From: Desulfobacteraceae bacterium
GTDB taxonomy: Bacteria; Desulfobacterota; DSM-4660; Desulfatiglandales; HGW-15
Assembly: GCA_003819975.1 (NCBI GenBank)
Contig: RPPU01000273.1
Coordinates: forward strand, 1 to 6,397
Reading direction: 5' to 3'
DNA length: 6,397 nucleotides
The translations under genes were made by a program, and so were the position numbers. Below the pieces are notes generated by a model. The model had not been told where the DNA came from. It saw only the letters and a list, made by a program, of their open reading frames with translations, and ran no database searches. This document shows, piece after piece, positions 1-5,506 of this stretch; the stretch's first letter is position 1, and every line of letters starts with the position of its first letter.

Positions 1-321
1 AGCCATCTGTTGTGTGAAATACCGATTTCTTTTGTCCAGGCCGCCCTGGGGGAGACCCTTACGATCCCGGTGCTCGGCAATCCCGAAGGCCATGAACTCA
101 AGATTCCCGCCGGGACCCAACCCGGGGATGTGTTGACCTTGCGGGAATTGGGCATGCCCGATCCGGAACGGCGCAATGCCAGGGGTGATCTGTTTATAAA
201 AGTGAATGTCAATATACCAAAAAAATTGACGAACCGTCAAAAGGAGATCCTGGAAGAATTCGCCGACAGCCTGGATTTAAAAAAACACAAGAAAGAAAAA
301 AAGTTTTGGGAAAAATCATAG
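1..321 (+). CDS. dnaJ: Chaperone protein DnaJ, C-terminal part (5' end outside window)
   Basis: This is the last 106 residues of the Hsp40 co-chaperone DnaJ, which delivers unfolded substrates to DnaK and stimulates its ATPase in the cytoplasm. The frame is open from base 1, so the gene enters from the left; the TTG at 10 is an internal leucine codon, not a start. The visible part is the end of C-terminal domain I and all of domain II. It shows CEIPISFVQAALG, then the substrate-domain signature KIPAGTQPGDVLTLRELGMP, then RGDLFIKVNVNIPKKL and the closing helix with QKEILEEFA, followed by a lysine-rich end. These match type I DnaJ well. The J domain and zinc finger would lie upstream, so CbpA cannot be formally excluded, but the motif pattern favours DnaJ. 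dksA follows after 24 bases, suggesting co-transcription. Confidence 0.93.
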   Translation, partial: SHLLCEIPISFVQAALGETLTIPVLGNPEGHELKIPAGTQPGDVLTLRELGMPDPERRNARGDLFIKVNVNIPKKLTNRQKEILEEFADSLDLKKHKKEKKFWEKS

Positions 322-345
322 AATAGGCGTGAGGTAAAAAGTTCG

Positions 346-714
346 ATGTTAAACAAAACGCAACTGGAACAATTCAAAGCACTGCTTCATGAAAAATTAG
401 GTGAATTACTGACTGAAGCCAACCGGACGGTCAGCGGTATGACTACGGACAAGGAAAACAACCTGCCCGATCCCACGGACAGGGCTTCGCTTGAATCCAA
501 CCGCAACTTTACGCTTAGAATCCGGGATCGTGAAAGAAAATTGATCGGCAAAATCAAGGAAGCCCTGGAACGCATTGAACTGGGTGCTTTCGGCGTCTGC
601 GAAGAATGTGGCGAAGATATTTCCGAAGCAAGATTGCAGGCCCGGCCGGTGACCACGCTTTGTATTGATTGTAAACAAAAACAGGAAAACGAGGAAAAAG
701 TCAAAGGCAGTTAG
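346..714 (+). CDS. dksA: RNA polymerase-binding transcription factor DksA
   Basis: This 122-residue protein is a DksA/TraR-family factor that enters the RNA polymerase secondary channel and, with ppGpp, adjusts initiation at stringently controlled promoters. Residues 1-75 form a charged helical hairpin. At its tip is DPTDRA (D42, D45, A47), matching the DxxDxA tip needed for DksA activity in E. coli. The C-terminal part has a four-cysteine zinc finger, C85-x2-C88 and C106-x2-C109, with the family string LQARPVTTLCIDCK. It is shorter than the E. coli protein (151 residues), mostly at the N terminus, which is common in other phyla. The ATG at 346 is preceded by GAGGT at 331-335, a usable Shine-Dalgarno. 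It lies 24 bases after dnaJ and ends just before a strong terminator, so dnaJ-dksA probably form the end of one operon. Confidence 0.95.
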   Translation: MLNKTQLEQFKALLHEKLGELLTEANRTVSGMTTDKENNLPDPTDRASLESNRNFTLRIRDRERKLIGKIKEALERIELGAFGVCEECGEDISEARLQARPVTTLCIDCKQKQENEEKVKGS

Positions 715-746
715 AAATGGCCCTTGACCTTTTTTAATCTGCTTGT

Positions 747-776
747 AAGCCGGGCCCATCCTTGCCCGGCTTTTAT
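747..776 (+). terminator. Rho-independent terminator after dksA
   Basis: The sequence GCCGGGC (749-755) pairs perfectly with GCCCGGC (764-770) across the eight-base loop CCATCCTT. Two A bases before the stem can pair with the first T bases after it, giving up to nine pairs. The stem is followed directly by TTTTATATT. It sits 32 bases after the dksA stop and should end the dnaJ-dksA transcript. Confidence 0.88.
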
Positions 777-808
777 ATTCTTAAATAACCGCAAACCCCT
801 TGGCTATG

Positions 809-817
809 TGATATAAT
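809..817 (+). promoter_or_regulatory. Candidate extended -10 promoter upstream of the fusion gene
   Basis: TGATATAAT combines a consensus TATAAT hexamer (812-817) with the TG of an extended -10 element one base upstream. No good -35 hexamer is found 16-18 bases upstream, but extended -10 promoters can work without one. It lies just after the dksA terminator and before the next gene, in a sensible place. Transcription from about 824 would give a leader of roughly 160 bases. This is a sequence match only. Confidence 0.45.
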
Positions 818-901
818 TCAGATAGGTTTAGGTGCTTAAATTTTAATCATACGCCGGTTATGAGATTTCCATACATACCATTGTTCAATCTTTATTTTCT
901 T

Positions 902-967
902 TTAACCTTGAACCGTGAACCCTGGATGACAGCTTTTCGTCATCCGTTTCCGTGGAACTTTGAACCT
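902..967 (+). repeat. Degenerate heptanucleotide repeat around a short hairpin
   Basis: Units with a seven-base period lie on both sides of a hairpin: TTAACCT, TGAACCG, TGAACCC (902-922), then GGAACTT, TGAACCT (954-967). Between them GGATGAC (924-930) pairs perfectly with GTCATCC (939-945) around an eight-base loop. The hairpin is followed by only three T bases, so it is not a convincing terminator. Function unknown; it could be a remnant of an interspersed intergenic repeat or a structured mRNA leader. Confidence 0.5.
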
Positions 968-972
968 TTACG

Positions 973-981
973 TGATATATT
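973..981 (+). promoter_or_regulatory. Candidate extended -10 for a leaderless transcript of the fusion gene
   Basis: TGATATATT contains the hexamer TATATT (976-981) preceded by TG at the extended -10 position. With usual spacing, +1 falls at 988, the A of the start codon of the next gene. That gene has no Shine-Dalgarno, which fits a leaderless message. There is no clear -35 element at 16-18 bases. The motif resembles the one at 809-817. The call is inference from position and motif. Confidence 0.33.
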
Positions 982-987
982 TTATCT

Positions 988-3687
988 ATGCCTTTGCCCA
1001 AAATCATAAACCACCCGCCCCTGAATGCGGAACACTCCCAAGAGGAGATCATTGTCACGCATATGAATGCGGATTATGATGCCCTGGCTTCCATGATCGC
1101 CGCTAAAAAACTTTACCCGGAAGCGACCCTGATTTTTCCCGGTTCCCAGGAAAAAAACCTCAGGAATTTTTTTTTAAACACCACTTTTTATTTATTCAAT
1201 TTTGTAAGATTAAAGCAAATTGACCTAAATCAGGTCAAACGTCTGATTCTGGTGGATACCCGGCAAAAAAGCCGCATCAAACAATTTCTCAAGCTGGCTG
1301 ACCGGGCTGATGTTGAAATTCACATTTATGATCATCACCCCGATTCAGAAGATGACCTGCGCGGTCAGGTCGAATTCATCCAACCAATGGGCGCCACCAC
1401 CACGGTTTTAATCGATATTCTCCGATCCAGAGGCATCACGATTACGCCCGATGAAGCGACTATCATGAGTCTGGGGATCCATGAAGACACCGGTTCCTTT
1501 ACTTTCAGCTCCACCAAGCCGGCCGATTATCGGGCTGCAGCCTGGCTTCTGGAACAAGGGGCCAATCATAATTTGATCGCCGATATGTTAACCCGCGAAT
1601 TGACCGCCGAGCATATCTGGCTTTTGAACGATCTGACCAAGTCGGCCCGCACCTATACCATTCACGATCAGGAAATCGTCATTGCCAAAGTCACCAGCGA
1701 CGAGTATTCCGCCGATTTTGCCATGTTGGTTCATAAATTTATGGAAATGGAAAACCTGAACGTGATTTTTGCCTTGGCGCAAATGGGGGACAAGATCTAC
1801 CTGGTGGCCCGCAGCCGGATAAAAGAAGTCAATGCCGCCGAGATCGCCCTGGCCTTTGGCGGCGGTGGTCACCCTCAGGCCGCATCGGCTTCGGTCAAAA
1901 ATAAAACCCTGATCGAGATGGAAAGAACTTTACTCGGTTTGTTGCGTACCCGCATTATCGCGCCCAAAAAGGCCCGGGACATGATGTCCTCGCCGGTTAT
2001 CAGCGTGGACCCGGAACAAACCCTCCAAGAAGCGGCCATCACCATGACCCATTACAATATCAATGTGCTGCTGGTCATCGACAACAAAGACGTTCTATTG
2101 GGTTACATCACCCGGCAGATCGTGGAGAAAGCCGTTTATTTTGAACTGGGCGCCATTCCGGTCAAGGAATATATGCATATCGAATTTGCCTCGGTTGCAC
2201 CCGAGGCCGGCTTGCGGGAGGTCCAAGATCTGATCATAAAAAATAAAATCAGGATCTTGCCGGTTGTAGACCAAGCCAAGGTCATGGGCGTGATCACCCG
2301 CACCGATCTTCTGAATATCCTGGTGGGCGGGCCGATCATCCCGGTTCCCGATTTTCTTTACGGCTCCAAGCGTGCCGCCCGGATCAATTCCGGTAAAAAC
2401 CTTTCCGCCCTTTTAAAGGAACGGTTACCGTTAAAGGTCATTGAACTCTTAAAAGAATTTGGAAAAACAGCCGATGCTTTGGGATATCATGTTTATCTGG
2501 TGGGCGGCCTGGTGCGGGATTTATTCCTGAAACGCGAAAACCTCGATGTGGATATTGTGGTCGAAGGCGACGGTATTCACTTTGCCCGGGAATTTGCCAA
2601 AAATCATCAAATAAAACTAAGAAGCCATTACAAATTCGGGACTGTAATTCTGATCTTTCCCGACGGCTTTAAAGTCGATGTGGCCACTGCCCGGATCGAA
2701 TTTTACGAATCACCGGCCGCTTTGCCAAATGTGGAAGAAAGCTCGCTGAAAATGGATCTTTATCGCCGTGATTTCACCATTAATACCCTGGCCGTCAAAC
2801 TTAATAAAACAGAGTTCGGGCAATTGGTCGATTATTTCGGGGCTCAAAAAGATCTCAAGGATAAAGTCATTCGGGTTTTGCACAATCTCAGTTTTGTGGA
2901 AGATCCTACCCGGGTTTTGCGGGCCATCCGCTTTGAACAACGTTTCGGCTTCAAAATTGAAAAACTAACCCTTTCCCTGATTAAAAACGCAGTCCAGATT
3001 AATTGTTTTAAGGCCCTTTCGAGCCGGCGCTTTTTCCTGGAATTAAAGCTCCTCTTGATGGAACACGAACCCTTGCTGATCATTGAAAAATTAAATGAAT
3101 TCGATCTCCTGCAATTTATTTCGCCGGAAATAAAATGGACTAAGGGCAAAAAAGGGCTGCTGGAAGAGATCAAGGCGGTTATCTCCTGGTTTGATCACCT
3201 ATACCTGGAAGAACCTTATGAACCCTGGAAGGTTTATTGGTATGGCCTGATCTCGAACTTGAACCCCAAAACCAGGCAACAAATGGCCGAACATATGCAA
3301 CTCACCGATCAGAAAAGCCGGCAAAATCTGACCCAGATAGCGGCCGTCGATGAAACATTGGAAAAACTTTACAAATTCAACGGATCAGATCATTATGCGC
3401 TCTTCAAATTATTGTCCCAATTTGATACGGATATTTTACTTTTTATGATGGCCAAGGCCAAAAATAAATCCTGCAAACGATCGATCTCGATCTATTTCAC
3501 CCGCTTGAAAAATATCCGTTGTTTTTTAAAGGGCCGGGACTTAAAAAAGCTGGGCTTTCCGCCCGGGATTCTATATAAACAGATTTTCGAAACCGTGCTC
3601 CGAGCCCGGCTGAACCAGGTGATCAATTCAAAAGAGGATGAAATTCAATTTGTTATAAAAAAATTTGGGAACGCGATAGGAACTTAA
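988..3687 (+). CDS. DHH phosphoesterase - CBS pair - tRNA nucleotidyltransferase/poly(A) polymerase fusion protein
   Basis: This 899-residue cytoplasmic protein joins an RNA or nucleotide phosphoesterase to a template-independent nucleotidyltransferase acting on RNA 3' ends (CCA, A-only or poly(A) addition). The DHH domain (about 20-175) keeps its metal motifs: D29 and D31, D90, D115-H116-H117, and D167 in HEDTGSF. DHHA1 (about 230-320) has GGGGHPQAAS at 291-300. Two CBS motifs lie at about 328-385 and 391-447. The polymerase head (about 500-660) has GGLVRD (506-511), the catalytic pair D520/D522 in LDVDIVVEG, RRDFTINTLA (593-602) and EDPTRVLRAIRF (638-649). The remaining C-terminal 240 residues are helical and not otherwise recognised. 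ATG 988 is the only plausible start: TGA at 973 closes the frame upstream, and the next Met (26) falls inside the first DHH motif. No Shine-Dalgarno is visible. CCA-adding, A-adding and poly(A) activity cannot be separated by eye. Confidence 0.93.
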   Translation: MPLPKIINHPPLNAEHSQEEIIVTHMNADYDALASMIAAKKLYPEATLIFPGSQEKNLRNFFLNTTFYLFNFVRLKQIDLNQVKRLILVDTRQKSRIKQFLKLADRADVEIHIYDHHPDSEDDLRGQVEFIQPMGATTTVLIDILRSRGITITPDEATIMSLGIHEDTGSFTFSSTKPADYRAAAWLLEQGANHNLIADMLTRELTAEHIWLLNDLTKSARTYTIHDQEIVIAKVTSDEYSADFAMLVHKFMEMENLNVIFALAQMGDKIYLVARSRIKEVNAAEIALAFGGGGHPQAASASVKNKTLIEMERTLLGLLRTRIIAPKKARDMMSSPVISVDPEQTLQEAAITMTHYNINVLLVIDNKDVLLGYITRQIVEKAVYFELGAIPVKEYMHIEFASVAPEAGLREVQDLIIKNKIRILPVVDQAKVMGVITRTDLLNILVGGPIIPVPDFLYGSKRAARINSGKNLSALLKERLPLKVIELLKEFGKTADALGYHVYLVGGLVRDLFLKRENLDVDIVVEGDGIHFAREFAKNHQIKLRSHYKFGTVILIFPDGFKVDVATARIEFYESPAALPNVEESSLKMDLYRRDFTINTLAVKLNKTEFGQLVDYFGAQKDLKDKVIRVLHNLSFVEDPTRVLRAIRFEQRFGFKIEKLTLSLIKNAVQINCFKALSSRRFFLELKLLLMEHEPLLIIEKLNEFDLLQFISPEIKWTKGKKGLLEEIKAVISWFDHLYLEEPYEPWKVYWYGLISNLNPKTRQQMAEHMQLTDQKSRQNLTQIAAVDETLEKLYKFNGSDHYALFKLLSQFDTDILLFMMAKAKNKSCKRSISIYFTRLKNIRCFLKGRDLKKLGFPPGILYKQIFETVLRARLNQVINSKEDEIQFVIKKFGNAIGT

Positions 3688-3698
3688 CTCAAAAACAC

Positions 3699-3714
3699 CG
3701 ACAAAATGTTGTCG
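3699..3714 (+). other. Small perfect hairpin after the fusion gene
   Basis: CGACAA (3699-3704) and TTGTCG (3709-3714) form a six-base-pair stem with the loop AATG, starting 12 bases after the stop codon. It is followed by ATAAAC rather than a T run, so it is not a classical intrinsic terminator. It could protect the mRNA 3' end or be a weak terminator; no other terminator candidate is seen for this gene. Confidence 0.4.
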
Positions 3715-3730
3715 ATAAACCCAAGACATT

Positions 3731-3804
3731 TTCTCGCGCCAAGACGCCAAGAAAACCAATTTTTTATTCTAAAACCTTTGCGGCTTGGAGTCTCTACGCG
3801 AGAA
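3731..3804. repeat. Imperfect inverted repeat built from CGCCAAGA-like units
   Basis: The left arm 3731-3751 begins TTCTCGCG and contains two tandem copies of CGCCAAGA (3737-3744 and 3745-3752). The right arm 3784-3804 ends CGCGAGAA. The left arm and the reverse complement of the right arm match at 17 of 21 positions, with the outer eight bases identical, around a 32-base AT-rich spacer. The form is that of a small intergenic palindromic element, possibly interspersed in the genome. It does not overlap any supported gene. Family not identified. Confidence 0.6.
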
Positions 3805-3853
3805 TTATCTTGCTGCCTCTCTTAGGGCCTCAGTTTGGCGGTTCCGGCTCGTC

Positions 3854-3876
3854 CGGGTTAAGCAAAGATTAACCCG
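3854..3876. promoter_or_regulatory. Perfect 8-bp dyad upstream of scpA
   Basis: CGGGTTAA (3854-3861) and TTAACCCG (3869-3876) are perfect inverted copies around the seven-base spacer GCAAAGA, ending 45 bases before the scpA start. There is no T run after it, which argues against a terminator. It could be an operator for a dimeric regulator, an RNA hairpin in the scpA leader, or part of an intergenic repeat. CCGG copies at 3844 and 3853 offer a competing small stem. Confidence 0.4.
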
Positions 3877-3921
3877 CGGTAACCGAGCGGTGGCTGTAAA
3901 CATAAAAAGATTAAGAAAATT

Positions 3922-4662
3922 ATGACTGAAACCGACTATGAAGTAAAATTGGATATTTTTGAAGGCCCCCTGGACCTGCTGCTGCATTTGATCCGTAAAA
4001 ATGAATTGGATATTTTCGATATTCCCATTGCCTTGATTACGGAACAATATCTGGCTTATCTGGATATGATGAAAGCATTGAACATGAGCCTGGCCGGCGA
4101 TTTTTTAGTGATGGCCTCCACCCTGGTCTATATCAAGTCCAAAATGCTTCTGCCGCGCCACGAAGACGAAACCGCGGAAGATCCGCGTGATGAATTGACC
4201 CGGCCTCTGATGGAATACCTCAAGCTCAAAGAAGCCGCCGGCGAGCTTTCCTTGCGGGAAATGCTCAATCGGGACGTATTCATTCACCGCTTTCCCGAAA
4301 ATGAGCGCAAAAAAATGGAAGACGAGGAACCGCTCCTTAAGGTCAATCTCTTTCAATTGATTGATGCGTTTAAAAAGATCGTGGAGCAGAACCTGGGCGC
4401 GACCAAGCTCGAGTTCCAGGTCCGGCAATGGTCCCTGAAAGAAAGAATTACCTTTTTGATGGATTTCCTGAAACAACAAGGCCGCATCTTTTTTCATGAA
4501 TTGTTTAAGGACGACCGGACCGTCTCCGAATTCGTGGCCACTTTTTTGGCCTTGCTGGAGCTGGTTCAAATGAATATGGCAAGGGTTTTTCAAGCCGATC
4601 CGGAAAAAGAGATCATGGTGGAAGGTCTTTTTGAAAACACAGAGGATTTAAACAATGAGTAA
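3922..4662 (+). CDS. scpA: Segregation and condensation protein A (kleisin ScpA)
   Basis: ScpA is the kleisin subunit that bridges the two SMC heads and binds ScpB, forming the condensin that organises and segregates the chromosome. At 246 residues it has normal family length. The N-terminal domain carries the signature YEVKLDIFEGPLDLLLHLI (6-24), then NELDIFDIPIALITEQYL (28-44) and FLVMASTLVYIKSKMLLP (61-78). A charged, variable middle follows (80-140), and the C-terminal winged helix spans about 170-232. ATG 3922 begins 15 bases before the conserved block. The region before it is A-rich with no real Shine-Dalgarno, so initiation may be weak. Its last eight bases overlap the start of scpB, which is typical of translational coupling between partners made in fixed ratio. 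Confidence 0.96.
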   Translation: MTETDYEVKLDIFEGPLDLLLHLIRKNELDIFDIPIALITEQYLAYLDMMKALNMSLAGDFLVMASTLVYIKSKMLLPRHEDETAEDPRDELTRPLMEYLKLKEAAGELSLREMLNRDVFIHRFPENERKKMEDEEPLLKVNLFQLIDAFKKIVEQNLGATKLEFQVRQWSLKERITFLMDFLKQQGRIFFHELFKDDRTVSEFVATFLALLELVQMNMARVFQADPEKEIMVEGLFENTEDLNNE

Positions 4663-5506
4663 ATCTCTAAAATTGATCATGGAAGCATTGCTTTTCGCAT
4701 CCGATAAACCCTTGACTTATAAAGAGATCCAGGCCTGTTTACCGGACGTCAAAATCGCGGATATCAAAAACACCCTTGAAGTGCTGCAATACGAATATGA
4801 CTCCATGCAACGGAGTTTCACCCTCAAGGAAGTGGCCGGCGGTTTTCAATTTCGCAGCCATGCGGATTATGGACAATACATTTTGCAAATGCTCCAGGTC
4901 TCCCCTACCCGCCTTTCCCAGGCCGCGCTGGAAACCCTGGCGATCATTGCCTATAAACAACCCCTGATCCGTCAGGAGGTCGAACGCCTGCGGGGCGTCG
5001 ACTCCGGCGGCGTTTTGAAAATGCTTTTGGAAAAAGATCTGATCAAAATCATGGGCCGCAAGGATCTGCCGGGCCGGCCTTTGATTTACGGCACAACTAA
5101 AAAATTTCTCGAGGTCTTTGATCTGAAAGACATTGATTCTTTGCCGAAATTAAAAGAGATCAAATCATTGGGACCGGAGGATGAAGAAACCGGCTCAAGC
5201 CTTGCGCCTGAAAACCCTGAAGAGCCGACGCCATCCGCGGCTCAGGTTGAAAATCGTGCCGGCGATCCGCAGGCCCCGGATCCTAACATCGAACGATCCC
5301 AACCTTTGACAGAGGTTGCGGATAACCATAATCCGGAAAGTCTGGTCCCGGATCCGATTCAGGCCCTGCCAAATCATGACGATCTTTCAAATAGAGCCCT
5401 ATCCAACCCTATCAACGAATCGAGCGAACCGTATGCCGATGAAACGCAAAAAACCGCAACCGCCGCAGATCCCGACTCCGTCCCAGACCAAGGAACTCCG
5501 GATTAA
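4655..5506 (+). CDS. scpB: Segregation and condensation protein B (ScpB) with a long disordered C-terminal tail
   Basis: ScpB binds the ScpA kleisin as a dimer and completes the SMC-ScpAB complex. Residues 1-80 form the first winged helix (ALLFASDKPL at 11-20). Residues 85-165 form the second, with the best-conserved family strings ALETLAIIAYKQPLIRQEVE (91-110), RGVDSGGVLKMLLEKDLI (113-130) and GRKDLPGRPLIYGTT (134-148). From about 173 to 283 there is a tail rich in P, E, D, N and S with no hydrophobic core, roughly 110 residues beyond the conserved core, so it is probably disordered. The start ATG 4655 has AGAGGA at 4641-4646 and overlaps scpA in ATGAGTAA. The tail's last 24 codons overlap the likely start of rluB in another frame. 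Confidence 0.95.
   Translation: MSKSLKLIMEALLFASDKPLTYKEIQACLPDVKIADIKNTLEVLQYEYDSMQRSFTLKEVAGGFQFRSHADYGQYILQMLQVSPTRLSQAALETLAIIAYKQPLIRQEVERLRGVDSGGVLKMLLEKDLIKIMGRKDLPGRPLIYGTTKKFLEVFDLKDIDSLPKLKEIKSLGPEDEETGSSLAPENPEEPTPSAAQVENRAGDPQAPDPNIERSQPLTEVADNHNPESLVPDPIQALPNHDDLSNRALSNPINESSEPYADETQKTATAADPDSVPDQGTPD
5306..5332 (+). promoter_or_regulatory. Candidate internal promoter for rluB within the scpB tail
   Basis: A perfect -35 hexamer TTGACA (5306-5311) is followed 15 bases later by CATAAT (5327-5332), five of six matches to TATAAT. The spacing is two bases shorter than ideal. The predicted start near 5339 lies about 95 bases before the rluB start, which would let rluB be expressed separately from scpAB. 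The sequence also encodes the ScpB tail, so the match may be chance. Confidence 0.3.

Noticed and set aside
387..759. Two minus-strand frames over dksA (105 and 117 codons)
   Set aside because: Both are antisense to a gene with a complete DksA zinc finger and tip motif; no independent start or family support.
1042..1065. GAGGAG followed by ATG 1063 as an alternative start of the fusion gene
   Set aside because: GAGGAG codes for the Glu-Glu before the first DHH strand; starting at 1063 would remove that strand and the His of motif I.
3805..4047. 80-codon minus-strand frame spanning the scpA upstream gap
   Set aside because: Half is antisense to the conserved scpA N terminus and the rest crosses the dyad region; the peptide resembles no family.
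4105..4593. 162-codon open frame on the minus strand
   Set aside because: It lies entirely within scpA, whose protein is unmistakable; the antisense peptide shows no family motif and reflects codon bias of the real gene.
5316..5432. Upstream extension of the rluB frame to the ATG at 5316
   Set aside because: The added 39 residues are out-of-frame translation of the ScpB tail and do not resemble the N terminus of the RluB family; starts at 5433 or 5439 give normal length.
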